Shown piece after piece: positions 10,434 to 24,500 of a stretch of 64,000 nt of DNA. Each line of letters opens with the position of its first letter. The first letter of the stretch is position 1. The notes beneath the pieces were generated by a model. It did not search any database. It had not been told where the DNA came from and saw only the letters and a list, made by a program, of their open reading frames with translations. Source of the DNA: Xylocopa sonorina (lineage: Eukaryota; Arthropoda; Insecta; Hymenoptera; Apidae). The translations under genes and the position numbers were made by a program. The stretch covers positions 620,001-684,000 of the forward strand of contig NW_027490256.1 of the NCBI RefSeq assembly GCF_050948175.1. Reading direction: 5' to 3'.

Positions 10434-12435
10434 GATATAATATGATTTGCGAAGTGTCATGTATTCCTCGTCTACACTTCAAATGAATGTAAATGCGACA
10501 CTTCCTTGCAAGGAAATAGCGTTTGCAGATGTCTACGTATCGTAGCAATAGAGTTCTAATGCTTCTTAAAACGCGATATCGCATCTCATTTCTATGTTTC
10601 ATGGTAAGATATAATATGATTTGCGAAGTGTTATGTATTCCTCGTCTACACATCAACTAAATGTAAATGCGCACTTCCTTGCAAGGAAATAGCGTTTGCA
10701 GATGTCAACGTATCGTAGCAATAGAGTTCTTATGATTCTTTAAACGCGATATCGCATCTCATTTCTATGTTTCATGGTAAGATATAATATGATTTGCGAA
10801 GTATCATGTATTCCTCGTCTACACTTCAAATGAATGTAAATACGACACTTCCTTGCTAGGAAATAGCGTCTGCAGATGTCTAGGTATCGTAGCAATAGAG
10901 TTCTAATGCTTCTTAAAACGCGATATCGCATCTCAATTCGATGTTTCATGGTAAGATATAATATGATTTGCGAAGTGTCACGTATTCCTCGCCTAAACTT
11001 CAAATGAATGTAAATGCGACACTTCCTTGCTAGGAAATAGCGTTTGCAGATGTCTACGTATCGAAGCAATAGAGTTCAAATGCTTCTTAAAACGAGATAT
11101 TGCATCTCATATCTATGTTTCCTGATAAGATATAATATTCATTGCGAAGTGTTATGCATTCCTCGTCTAGGATTCAAATGAATGTAAATGCGACACTTCC
11201 TTGCAAGGAAATAGTGTTTGCTGATGTCTAGGTATCGTAGCAATAGAGTTCTAATGCTTCTTAAAACGCGATATCGCATCTCATTTCTATGTTTCATGGT
11301 AAGATATAATATGATTTGCGAAGTGTTATGTATTCCTCGTCTACACTTCAAATGAATGTAAATGCGACACTTCCTTGCAAGGAAATAGCGTTTGCAGATG
11401 TCTACGTATCGTAGAAATAGAGTTCTTATGATTCTTAAAACGCGATATCGCATCTCATTTCTATGTTTCATGGTAAGATATAATATGATTTGCGAAGTAT
11501 CATGTATTCCTCGTCTACACTTCAAATGAATGTGAATGCGATACTTCCTCGCTAGGAAATAGCATTTGCAGATGTCTACGTATCGTAGCAATAGCTTTCT
11601 AATGCTTCTTAAAACGCGATATCGATTCTCATTTCTATGTTTCATGGTAAGATATAATATGATTTGAGAAGTGTCACGTATTCCTCGCCTACACTTCAAA
11701 TGAATGTAAATGCGACACTTCCTTGCTAGGAAATAGTGTTTGCAGATGTCTACGTATCGAAGCAATAGAGTTCAAATGCTTCTTAAAACGAGATATTGCA
11801 TCTCATATCTATGTTTTCTGATAAGATATAATATTCATTTCGACGTGTTATGCATTCCTCGTCTACGATTCAAATGAATGTAAATGCGACACTTCCTTGC
11901 AAGGAAATAGCGTTTGCAGATGTCTACGTATCGTAGCAATAGAGTTCTTATGATTCTTAAAACGCGATATCGCATCTCATTTCTACGTTTCATGGTAATA
12001 TATAATATGATTTGCGAAGTATCATGTATTCCTCGTCTGCACTTCAAATGAATGTAAATGCGACACTTCCTTGCTAGGAAATAGCGTCTGCAGATGTCTA
12101 GGTATCGAAGCAATAGAGTTCAAATGCTCCTTAAAACGAGATATTGCATCTCATATCTATCTTTCATGATAAGATATAATATTCATTGCGAAGTGTTATG
12201 CATTCCTCGCCTACGATTCAAATGAATGTAAATGCGACACTTCCTTGCAAGGAAATAGCGTTTGCAGATGTCTACGTATCGTAGCAATAGAGTTCTTATG
12301 AGTCTTAAAACGCGATATCGCATCTCATTTCTATGTTTCATGGTAAGATATAACATGATTTGCGAAGTGTCATGTATTCCTCGTCTACACTACAAATGAA
12401 TGTAAATGCGATACTTCCTTGCTAGGAAATAGCGT
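10434..12435. repeat. Second copy of the 2.0-kb segment at 1-2002
   Basis: Partner of 1-2002 at +10433 bp; the checked private variants all match. Its right part (from 11129) is also the start of the 2261-bp tandem duplication described next, so 11129-12435 has at least three near-identical relatives: 696-2002, 11129-12435 and 13390-14696. Confidence 0.88.
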
Positions 12436-15400
12436 CTGCAGATGTCTAGGTATCGTAGCAATAGAGTTCTAATGCTTCTTAAAACGCGATATCGCATCTC
12501 ATTTCTATGTTTCATGGTAAGATATAATATGATTTGCGAAGTGTCATGTATTCCTTGTCTACACTTCAAATGAATGTGAATGCGATACTTCCTCGCTAGG
12601 ATATAGCGTTTGCAGATGTCCACCTATCGCAGCAATAGTGTTCTAATGCTTCTTAAAACGCGATATCGTATCTCATTTCTATGTTTCGTGGTAAGATATA
12701 ATATGATTTGCGAAGTGTTATGTATTCCTCGTCTACACATCAACTAAATGTAAATGCGCACTTCCTTGCAAGGAAATAGCGTTTGCAGATGTCAACGTAT
12801 CGTAGCAATAGAGTTCTTATGATTCTTAAAACGCGATATCGCATCTCATTTCTATGTTTCATGGTAAGATATAACATGATTTGCGAAGTGTTATGTATTC
12901 CTTGTCTACACTTCATATGAATGTGAATGCGATACTTCCTCGCTAGGAAATAGCGTTTGCAGATGTCTACGTATTGTAGCAATAGCTATCTAATGCTTCT
13001 TAAAACGCAATGTCGAATCTCATTTCTATGTTTCATGGTAAGATGTAATATGATTTGCGAAGTGTCATGTATTCCTTGTCTACACTTCAAATGAATGTAA
13101 ATGCGACCCTTCCTTGCAAGGAAATAGCGATTGCAGATGTCTACGTCTCGTAGCAATAGAGTTCTTATGATTCTTAAAACGCGATATCGCATCTCATTTC
13201 TATGTTTCATGGTAAGATATAATGTGATTTGCGAAGTGTTATGTATTCCTCGTCTACACCTCAAATGAATGTAAATGCGACACTTCTTTGCAAGGAAATA
13301 GCGTTTGCAGATGTCTACGTATCGAAGCAATAGAGTTGAAATGCTTCTTAAAACGAGATATTGCATCTCTTATCTATGTCTCATGATAAGATATAATATT
13401 CATTGCGAAGTGTTATGCATTCCTCGTCTAGGATTCAAATGAATGTAAATGCGACACTTCCTTGCAAGGAAATAGTGTTTGCTGATGTCTAGGTATCGTA
13501 GCAATAGAGTTCTAATGCTTCTTAAAACGCGATATCGCATCTCATTTCTATGTTTCATGGTAAGATATAATATGATTTGCGAAGTGTTATGTATTCCTCG
13601 TCTACACTTCAAATGAATGTAAATGCGACACTTCCTTGCAAGGAAATAGCGTTTGCAGATGTCTACGTATCGTAGCAATAGAGTTCTTATGATTCTTAAA
13701 ACGCGATATCGCATCTCATTTCTATGTTTCATGGTAAGATATAATATGATTTGCGAAGTATCATGTATTCCTCGTCTACACTTCAAATGAATGTGAATGC
13801 GATACTTCCTCGCTAGGAAATAGCATTTGCAGATGTCTACGTATCGTAGCAATAGCTTTCTAATGCTTCTTAAAACGCGATATCGATTCTCATTTCTATG
13901 TTTCATGGTAAGATATAATATGATTTGAGAAGTGTCACGTATTCCTCGCCTACACTTCAAATGAATGTAAATGCGACACTTCCTTGCTAGGAAATAGTGT
14001 TTGCAGATGTCTACGTATCGAAGCAATAGAGTTCAAATGCTTCTTAAAACGAGATATTGCATCTCATATCTATGTTTTCTGATAAGATATAATATTCATT
14101 TCGACGTGTTATGCATTCCTCGTCTACGATTCAAATGAATGTAAATGCGACACTTCCTTGCAAGGAAATAGCGTTTGCAGATGTCTACGTATCGTAGCAA
14201 TAGAGTTCTTATGATTCTTAAAACGCGATATCGCATCTCATTTCTACGTTTCATGGTAATATATAATATGATTTGCGAAGTATCATGTATTCCTCGTCTG
14301 CACTTCAAATGAATGTAAATGCGACACTTCCTTGCTAGGAAATAGCGTCTGCAGATGTCTAGGTATCGAAGCAATAGAGTTCAAATGCTCCTTAAAACGA
14401 GATATTGCATCTCATATCTATATTTCATGATAAGATATAATATTCATTGCGAAGTGTTATGCATTCCTCGCCTACGATTCAAATGAATGTAAATGCGACA
14501 CTTCCTTGCAAGGAAATAGCGTTTGCAGATGTCTACGTATCGTAGCAATAGAGTTCTTATGAGTCTTAAAACGCGATATCGCATCTCATTTCTATGTTTC
14601 ATGGTAAGATATAACATGATTTGCGAAGTGTCATGTATTCCTCGTCTACACTACAAATGAATGTAAATGCGATACTTCCTTGCTAGGAAATAGCGTCTGC
14701 AGATGTCTAGGTATCGTAGCAATAGAGTTCTAATGCTTCTTAAAACGCGATATCGCATCTCATTTCTATGTTTCATGGTAAGATATAATATGATTTGCGA
14801 AGTGTCATGTATTCCTTGTCTACACTTCAAATGAATGTGAATGCGATACTTCCTCGCTAGGATATAGCGTTTGCAGATGTCCACCTATCGCAGCAATAGT
14901 GTTCTAATGCTTCTTAAAACGCGATATCGTATCTCATTTCTATGTTTCGTGGTAAGATATAATATGATTTGCGAAGTGTTATGTATTCCTCGTCTACACA
15001 TCAACTAAATGTAAATGCGCACTTCCTTGCAAGGAAATAGCGTTTGCAGATGTCAACGTATCGTAGCAATAGAGTTCTTATGATTCTTAAAACGCGATAT
15101 CGCATCTCATTTCTATGTTTCATGGTAAGATATAACATGATTTGCGAAGTGTTATGTATTCCTTGTCTACACTTCATATGAATGTGAATGCGATACTTCC
15201 TCGCTAGGAAATAGCGTTTGCAGATGTCTACGTATTGTAGCAATAGCTATCTAATGCTTCTTAAAACGCAATGTCGAATCTCATTTCTATGTTTCATGGT
15301 AAGATGTAATATGATTTGCGAAGTGTCATGTATTCCTTGTCTACACTTCAAATGAATGTAAATGCGACCCTTCCTTGCAAGGAAATAGCGATTGCAGATG

Positions 15401-15585
15401 TCTACGTCTCGTAGCAATAGAGTTCTTATGATTCTTAAAACGCGATATCGCATCTCATTTCTATGTTTCATGGTAAGATATAATGTGATTTGCGAAGTGT
15501 TATGTATTCCTCGTCTACACCTCAAATGAATGTAAATGCGACACTTCTTTGCAAGGAAATAGCGTTTGCAGATGTCTACGTATCG
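11129..15585. repeat. 2261-bp tandem duplication (13 monomers)
   Basis: Unit one is 11129-13389. Unit two starts at 13390 and matches to about 15585. Shared private features include CGTCTAGGATTC, TAGTGTTTGCTG, TTTGAGAAG, TTCATTTCGACG, CTGCACTTC, TATGAGTCTT, GGATATAGCG with GTCCACCTATCGCAGC, TTTCGTGG and CATATGAATGTG. Only a few differences were seen: TCGTAGAAATAG (11408) against TCGTAGCAATAG, TATCTATCTTTC (12153) against TATCTATATTTC (14414), and the two ends. 2261 is 13 x 174 minus one type D base. The junction near 13320-13389 carries a B-like monomer with TTGAAATGC and TCTTATCTATGTCTC that is absent from the second copy. Confidence 0.9.
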
Positions 15586-18431
15586 TAGCAATAGAGTTCA
15601 AATGCTTCTTAAAACGCGATATCGCATCTCATTTCTATGTTTCATGGTAAGATATAATATGATTTGCTAAGTGTTATGTATTCCCCGTCTACACATCAAC
15701 TAAATGTAAATGCGCACTTCCTTGCTAGGAAATAGCGTTTGCAGATGTCTACGTATCGAAGCAATAGAGTTCAAATGCTTCTTAAAACGAGTTATTGCAT
15801 CTCATATCTATGTTTCCTGATAAGATATAATATTCATTGCGATGTGTTATGCATTCCTCGTCTACGATTCAAATGAATGTAAATGCGACACTTCCTTGCG
15901 AGGAAATAGCGTTTGCAGATGTCTAGGTATCGTAGCAATAGAGTTCTTATGATTCTTAAAACGCGATATCGCATCTCATTTCTATGTTTCATGGTAAGAT
16001 ATAATATGATTTGCGAAGTATCATGTCTTCCTCGTCTACACTTCAAATGAATGTAAATGCGACACTTCCTTGCTAGGAAATAGCGTCTGCAGATGTCTAG
16101 GTATCGTAGCAATAGAGTTCTAATGCTTCTTAAAACGCGATATCGCATGTCAATTCTATGTTTCATGGTAAGATATAATATGATTTGCGAAGTGTTATGT
16201 ATTCCTCGTCTACACTTCAAATGAATGTAAATGCGACACTTCCTTGCAAGGAAATAGCGATTGCAGATGTCTACGTCTCGTAGCAATAGAGTTCACATGA
16301 TTCTTAAAAGGCGATATCGCATCTCATTTCTATGTTTCATGGTAAGATATAACATGATTTGCGAAGTGTTATGTATTCCTTGTCTACGATTCAAATGAAT
16401 GTAAATGCGACACTTCCTTGCAAGGAAATAGCGTTTGCAGATGTCTACGTATCGTAGCAATAGAGTTCAAATGTTTCTTAAAACGCGATATCGCATCTCA
16501 TTTCTATGTTTCATGGTAAGATATAATATGATTTGCGAAGTGTTATGTATTCCTTGTCTACACTTCAAATGAATGTAAATGCGACACTTCCTTGCAAGGA
16601 AATAGCGATTGCAGATGTCTACGTCTCGTAGCAATAGAGTTCATATGATTCTTAAAACGAGATATTGCATCTCATATCTATGTTTCCTGATAAGATATAA
16701 TATTCATTGCGAAGTGTTATGCATTCCTCGTCTACGATTCAAATGAATGTAAATGCGACACTTCCTTGCAAGGAAATAGTGTTTGCTGATGTCTAGGTAT
16801 CGTAGCAATAGAGTTCTAATGCTTCTTAAAACGCGATATCGCATCTCATTTCTATGTTTCATGGTAAGATATAATATGATTTGCGAAGTGTTATGTATTC
16901 CTCGTCTACACTTCAAATGAATGTAAATGCGACACTTCCTTGCAAGGAAATAGCGTTTGCAGATGTCTACGTATCGTAGCAATAGAGTTCTTATGATTCT
17001 TAAAACGCGATATCGCATCTCATTTCTATGTTTCATGGTAAGATATAATATGATTTGCGAAGTATCATGTATTCCCCGTCTACACTTCAAATGAATGTGA
17101 ATGCGATACTTCCTCGCTAGGAAATAGCATTTGCAGATGTCTACGTATCGTAGCAATAGCTTTCTAATGCTTCTTAAAACGCGATATCGATTCTCATTTC
17201 TATGTTTCATGGTAAGATATAATATGATTTGCGAAGTGTCACGTATTCCTCGCCTACACTTCAAATGAATGTAAATGCGACACTTCCTTGCTAGGAAATA
17301 GTGTTTGCAGATGTCTACGTATCGAAGCAATAGAGTTCTAATGCTTCTTAAAACGAGATATTGCATCTCATATCTATGTTTCATGATAAGACATAATATT
17401 CATTGCGAAGTGTTATGCATTCCTCGTCTACGATTCAAATGAACGTAAATGCGAGACTTCCTTGCAAGGAAATAGCGTTTGCAGATGTCTACGTATCGAA
17501 GCAATAGAGTTCAAATGCTTCTTAAAACGAGTTATTGCATCTCATATCTATGTTTCCTGATAAGATATAATATTCATTGCGATGTGTTATGCATTCCTCG
17601 TCTACGATTCAAATGAATGTAAATGCGACACTTCCTTGCGAGGAAATAGCGTTTGCAGATGTCTAGGTATCGTAGCAATAGAGTGCTTATGATTCTTAAA
17701 ACGCGATATCGCATCTCATTTCTATGTTTCATGGTAAGATATAATATGATTTGCGAAGTATCATGTCTTCCTCGTCTACACTTCAAATGAATGTAAATGC
17801 GACACTTCCTTGCTAGGAAATAGCGTCTGCAGATATCTAGGTATCGTAGCAATAGAGTTCTAATGCTTCTTAAAACGCGATATCGCATGTCAATTCTATG
17901 TTTCATGGTAAGATATAATATGATTTGCGAAGTGTTATGTATTCCTTGTCTACGATTCAAATGAATGTAAATGCGACACTTCCTTGCAAGGAAATAGCGT
18001 TTGCAAATGTCTACCTATCGTAGCAATAGTGTTCTAATGCTCCTTAAAACGCGAAATCGCATCTCATTTCTATGTTTCATGGTAAGATATAATATGATTT
18101 GCGAAGTGTTATCCATTCCTCGTCTACGCATCAACTAAATGTAAATGCGCACTTCCTTGCAAGGAAATAGCGTTTGCAGATGTGTACCTATCGTAGCAAT
18201 AGTGTTCAAATGCTTCTTAAAACGCGATATCGTATCTCATTTCTATGTTTCATGGTAAGATATAATATGATTTGCGAAGCGTTATGTATTCCCCGTCTAC
18301 ACATCAACTAAATGTAAATGCGCACTTCCTTGCTAGGAAATAGCGTTTGCAGATGTCTACGTATCGAAGCAATAGAGTTCAAATGCTTCTTAAAACGAGA
18401 TATTGCATCTCATATCTATGTTTCCTGATAA
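15586..18431. repeat. Block with B/E/A cassettes; 15.6-17.3 kb recurs at 21.3-23.0 kb
   Basis: 15661-17260 matches 21397-22996 at a shift of 5736 bp (33 monomers minus 6), with private GATTTGCTAAG, CATGTCTTCC, AAAAGGCGATATCG and CGCATGTCAATTC in both. Inside it a cassette of about three monomers starting GATGTGTTATGCATTCC near 15840 is repeated at 17580 (shift 1740). Small differences include AGAGTTC (15943) against AGAGTGC (17683) and AGATGTCTAGG against AGATATCTAGG. From 17.96 to 18.43 kb are type D copies and a GCGAAATCGC copy. No other sequence class. Confidence 0.82.
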
Positions 18432-21400
18432 GATATAATATTCATTGCGATGTGTTATGCATTCCTCGTCTACGATTCAAATGAATGTAAATGCGACACT
18501 TCCTTGCGAGGAAATAGCGTCTGCAGATGTCTAGGTATCGTAGCAATAGAGTTCTTATGATTCTTAAAACGCGATATCGCATCTCATTTCTATGTTTCAT
18601 GGTAAGATATAATATGATTTGCGAAGTATCATGTATTCCTCGTCTACACTTCAAATGAATGTAAATGCGACACTTCCTTGCTAGGAAATAGCGTCTGCAG
18701 ATGTCTAGGTATCGTAGCAATAGAGTTCTAATGCTTCTTAAAACGCGATATCGCATGTCAATTCTATGTTTCATGGTAAGATATAATATGATTTGCGAAG
18801 TGTTATGTATTCCTCGTCTACACTCCAAATGAATGTAAATGCGACACTTCCTTGCAAGGAAATAGCGATTGCAGATGTCTACGTCTCGTAGCAATAGAGT
18901 TCACATGATTCTTAAAACGCGATATCGCATCACATTTCTATGTTTCATGGTAAGATATAACATGATTTGCGAAGTGTTATGTATTCCTTGTCTACGATTC
19001 AAATGAATGTAAACGCGACACTTCCTTGCAAGGAAATAGCGTTTGCAGATGTCTACGTATCGTAGCAATAGAGTTCAAATGCTTCTTAAAACGCGATATC
19101 GCATCTCATTTCTATGTATCATGGTAAGATATAATATGATTTGCGAAGTGTTATGTATTCCTCGTCTACACATCAACTAAATGTAAATGCGCACTTCCTT
19201 GCAAGGAAATAGCGTTTGCAGATGTCTACGTATCGTAGCAATAGAGTTCTTATGATTCTTAAAACGCGATATCGCATCTCATTTCTATGTTTCATGGTAA
19301 GATATAATATGATTTGCGGAGTGTTATGTGTTCCTCGTCTACACTTCAAATGAATGTAAATGCGACACTTCCTTGCAAGGAAATAGCGTTTGCAAATGTC
19401 TACCTATCGTAGCAGTAGTGTTCTAATGCTTCTTAGAACGCGATGTCGCATCTCATTTCTCTGTTTCATGGTAAGATATAATATGATTTGCGAAGTGTTA
19501 TTGATTCCACGTCTACACTTCAAATGAATGTAAATGCGACACTTCCCTGCTAGGAAATAGCGTTTGCAGAAGTCTCCGTATCGTAGCAATAGAGTTCTAA
19601 TGCTTCTTAAAACGCGATATCGCATCTCATTTCTATGTTTCATGGTAAGATGTAATATTATTTGCGAAGTGTTATGTATTCCTCGCCTATACTTCAAATG
19701 AATGTAAATGCGAGACTTCTTTGCTAGGAAATAGCGTTTGCAAATGTCTACCTATCGTAGCAATAGTGTTCAAATGCTTCTTAAAACGCGATATCGTATC
19801 TCATTTCTATGTTTCATGGTAAGATATAATATGATTTGCGAAGTGTTATGTATTCCCCGTCTACACATCAACTAAATGTAAATGCGCACTTCCTTGCTAG
19901 GAAATAGCGTTTGCAGATGTCTACGTATCGAAGCAATAGAGTTCAAATGCTTCTTAAAACGAGATATTGCATCTCATATCTATGTTTCCTGATAAGATAT
20001 AATATTCATTGCGATGTGTTATGCATTCCTCGTCTACGATTCAAATGAATGTAAATGCGACACTTCCTTGCGAGGAAATAGCGTTTGCAGATGTCTAGGT
20101 ATCGTAGCAATAGAGTTCTTATGATTCTTAAAATGCGATATCGCAACTCATTTCTATGTTTCATGGTAAGATATAATATGATTTGCGAAGTATCATGTAT
20201 TCCTCGTCTACACTTCAAATGAATGTAAATGCGACACTTCCTTGCTAGGAAATAGCGTCTGCAGATGTCTAGGTATCGTAGCAATAGAGTTCTAATGCTT
20301 CTTAAAACGCGATATCGCATGTCAATTCTATGTTTCATGGTAAGATATAATATGATTTGCGAAGTGTTATGTATTCCTCGTCTACACTTCAAATGAATGT
20401 AAATGCGACACTTCCTTGCAAGGAAATAGCGATTGCAGATGTCTACGTCTCGTAGCAATAGAGTTCTTATGATTCTTAAAACGCGATATCGCATCTCATT
20501 TCTATGTTTCATGGTAAGATATAATGTGATTTGCGAAGTGTTATGTATTCCTCGTCTATACCTCAAATGAATGTAAATGCGACACTTCTTTGCAAGGAAA
20601 TAGCGTTTGCAGATGTCTACGTATCGTAGCAATAGAGTTCAAATGCTTCTTAAAACGCGATATCGCATCTCATTTCTATGTTTCATGGTAAGATATAATA
20701 TGATTTGCGAAGTGTTATGTATTCCTCGTCTACACATCAACTAAATGTAAATGCGCACTTCCTTGCAAGGAAATAGCATTTGCAGATGTCTACGTATCGT
20801 AGCAATAGAGTTCTTATGATTCTTAAAACGCGATATCGCATCTCATTTCTATGTTTCATGGTAAGATATAATATGATTTGCGGAGTGTTATGTGTTCCTC
20901 GTCTACACTTCAAATGAATGTAAATGCGACACTTCCTTGCAAGGAAATAGCGTTTGCAAATGTCTACCTATCGTAGCAGTAGTGTTCTAATGCTTCTTAG
21001 AACGCGATGTCGCATCTCATTTCTCTGTTTCATGGTAAGATATAATATGATTTGCGAAGTGTTATTGATTCCACGTCTACACTTCAAATGAATGTAAATG
21101 CGACACTTCCTTGCTAGGAAATAGCGTTTGCAGAAGTCTACGTATCGTAGCAATAGAGTTCTAATGCTTCTTAAAACGCGATATCGCATCTCATTTCTAT
21201 GTTTCATGGTAAGATGTAATATTATTTGCGAAGTGTTATGTATTCCTCGCCTATACTTCAAATGAATGTAAATGCGAGACTTCTTTGCTAGGAAATAGCG
21301 TTTGCAAATGTCTACCTATCGTAGCAATAGTGTTCAAATGCTTCTTAAAACGCGATATCGTATCTCATTTCTATGTTTCATGGTAAGATATAATATGATT

Positions 21401-21559
21401 TGCTAAGTGTTATGTATTCCCCGTCTACACATCAACTAAATGTATATGCGCACTTCCTTGCTAGGAAATAGCGTTTGCAGATGTCTACGTATCGAAGCAA
21501 TAGAGTTCAAATGCTTCTTAAAACGAGTTATTGCATCTCATATCTATGTTTCCTGATAA
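18432..21559. repeat. Two tandem 1564-bp units (9 monomers each)
   Basis: Units 18432-19995 and 19996-21559 share the order: B/E/A cassette, A, D, A, the TAGCAGTAG/TTCTCTGTTTC monomer, TTATTGATTCCACG, type C and type D. A third unit starts at 21560 but then follows the 15.8-kb block instead. One internal monomer of unit two (about 20460-20640) does not match unit one; it matches 15421-15600, which suggests conversion. 18.84-20.40 kb as a whole recurs at 23.01-24.57 kb (shift 4172) with private GGAGACTTCTGC-region variants (right end of that monomer GTCTCCGTATCG at 19574 against GTCACCGTATCG at 23746). 1564 is 9 x 174 minus two type D bases. Confidence 0.85.
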
Positions 21560-24500
21560 GATATAATATTCATTGCGATGTGTTATGCATTCCTCGTCTA
21601 CGATTCAAATGAATGTAAATGCGACACTTCCTTGCGAGGAAATAGCGTTTGCAGATGTCTAGGTATCGTAGCAATAGAGTTCTTATGATTCTTAAAACGC
21701 GATATCGCATCTCATTTCTATGTTTCATGGTAAGATATAATATGATTTGCGAAGTATCATGTCTTCCTCGTCTACACTTCAAATGAATGTAAATGCGACA
21801 CTTCCTTGCTAGGAAATAGCGTCTGCAGATGTCTAGGTATCGTAGCAATAGAGTTCTAATGCTTCTTAAAACGCGATATCGCATGTCAATTCTATGTTTC
21901 ATGGTAAGATATACTATGATTTGCGAAGTGTTATGTATTCCTCGTCTACACTTCAAATGAATGTAAATGCGACACTTCCTTGCAAGGAAATAGCGATTGC
22001 AGATGTCTACGTCTCGTAGCAATAGAGTTCACATGATTCTTAAAAGGCGATATCGCATCTCATTTCTATGTTTCATGGTAAGATATAACATGATTTGCGA
22101 AGTGTTATGTATTCCTTGTCTACGATTCAAATGAATGTAAATGCGACACTTCCTTGCAAGGAAATAGCGTTTGCAGATGTCTACGTATCGTAGCAATAGA
22201 GTTCAAATGCTTCTTAAAACGCGATATCGCATCTCATTTCTATGTTTCATGGTAAGATATAATATGATTTGCGAAGTGTTATGTATTCCTTGTCTACACT
22301 TCAAATGAATGTAAATGCGACACTTCCTTGCAAGGAAATAGCGATTGCAGATGTCTACGTCTCGTAGCAATAGAGTTCATATGATTCTTAAAACGAGATA
22401 TTGCATCTCATATCTATGTTTCCTGATAAGATATAATATTCATTGCGAAGTGTTATGCATTCCTCGTCTACGATTCAAATGAATGTAAATGCGACACTTC
22501 CTTGCAAGGAAATAGTGTTTGCTGATGTCTAGGTATCGTAGCAATAGAGTTCTAATGCTTCTTAAAACGCGATATCGCATCTCATTTCTATGTTTCATGG
22601 TAAGATATAATATGATTTGCGAAGTGTTATGTATTCCTCGTCTACACTTCAAATGAATGTAAATGCGACACTTCCTTGCAAGGAAATAGCGTTTGCAGAT
22701 GTCTACGTATCGTAGCAATAGAGTTCTTATGATTCTTAAAACGCGATATCGCATCTCATTTCTATGTTTCATGGTAAGATATAATATGATTTGCGAAGTA
22801 TCATGTATTCCCCGTCTACACTTCAAATGAATGTGAATGCGATACTTCCTCGCTAGGAAATAGCATTTGCAGATGTCTACGTATCGTAGCAATAGCTTTC
22901 TAATGCTTCTTAAAACGCGATATCGATTCTCATTTCTATGTTTCATGGTAAGATATAATATGATTTGCGAAGTGTCACGTATTCCTCGCCTACACTTCAA
23001 ATGAATGTAAATGCGACACTTCCTTGCAAGGAAATAGCGATTGCAGATGTCTACGTCTCGTAGCAATAGAGTTCACATGATTCTTAAAACGCGATATCGC
23101 ATCTCATTTCTATGTTTCATGGTAAGATATAACATGATTTGCGAAGTGTTATGTATTCCTTGTCTACGATTCAAATGAATGTAAATGCGACACTTCCTTG
23201 CAAGGAAATAGCGTTTGCAGATGTCTACGTATCGTAGCAATAGAGTTCAAATGCTTCTTAAAACGCGATATCGCATCTCATTTCTATGTTTCATGGTAAG
23301 ATATAATATGATTTGCGAAGTGTTATGTATTCCTCGTCTACACATCAACTAAATGTAAATGCGCACTTCCTTGCAAGGAAATAGCGTTTGCAGATGTCTA
23401 CGTATCGTAGCAATAGAGTTCTTATGATTCTTAAAACGCGATATCGCATCTCATCTCTATGTTTCATGGTAAGATATAATATGATTTGCGGAGTGTTATG
23501 TGTTCCTCGTCTACACTTCAAATGAATGTAAATGCGACACTTCCTTGCAAGGAAATAGCGTTTGCAAATGTCTACCTATCGTAGCAGTAGTGTTCTAATG
23601 CTTCTTAGAACGCGATGTCGCATCTCATTTCTCTGTTTCATGGTAAGATATAATATGATTTGCGAAGTGTTATTGATTCCACGTCTACACTTCAAATGAA
23701 TGTAAATGCGACACTTCCCTGCTAGGAAATAGCGTTTGCAGAAGTCACCGTATCGTAGCAATAGAGTTCTAATGCTTCTTAAAACGCGATATCGCATCTC
23801 ATTTCTATGTTTCATGGTAAGATGTAATATTATTTGCGAAGTGTTATGTATTCCTCGCCTATACTTCAAATGAATGTAAATGCGAGACTTCTTTGCTAGG
23901 AAATAGCGTTTGCAAATGTCTACCTATCGTAGCAATAGTGTTCAAATGCTTCTTAAAACGCGATATCGTATCTCATTTCTATGTTTCATGGTAAGATATA
24001 ATATGATTTGCGAAGTGTTATGTATTCCCCGTCTACACATCAACTAAATGTAAATGCGCACTTCCTTGCTAGGAAATAGCGTTTGCAGATGTCTACGTAT
24101 CGAAGCAATAGAGTTCAAATGCTTCTTAAAACGAGTTATTGCATCTCATATCTATGTTTCCTGATAAGATATAATATTCATTGCGATGTGTTATGCATTC
24201 CTCGTCTACGATTCAAATGAATGTAAATGCGACACTTCCTTGCGAGGAAATAGCGTTTGCAGATGTCTAGGTATCGTAGCAATAGAGTTCTTATGATTCT
24301 TAAAATGCGATATCGCAACTCATTTCTATGTTTCATGGTAAGATATAATATGATTTGCGAAGTATCATGTATTCCTCGTCTACACTTCAAATGAATGTAA
24401 ATGCGACACTTCCTTGCTAGGAAATAGCGTCTGCAGATGTCTAGGTATCGTAGCAATAGAGTTCTAATGCTTCTTAAAACGCGATATCGCATGTCAATTC

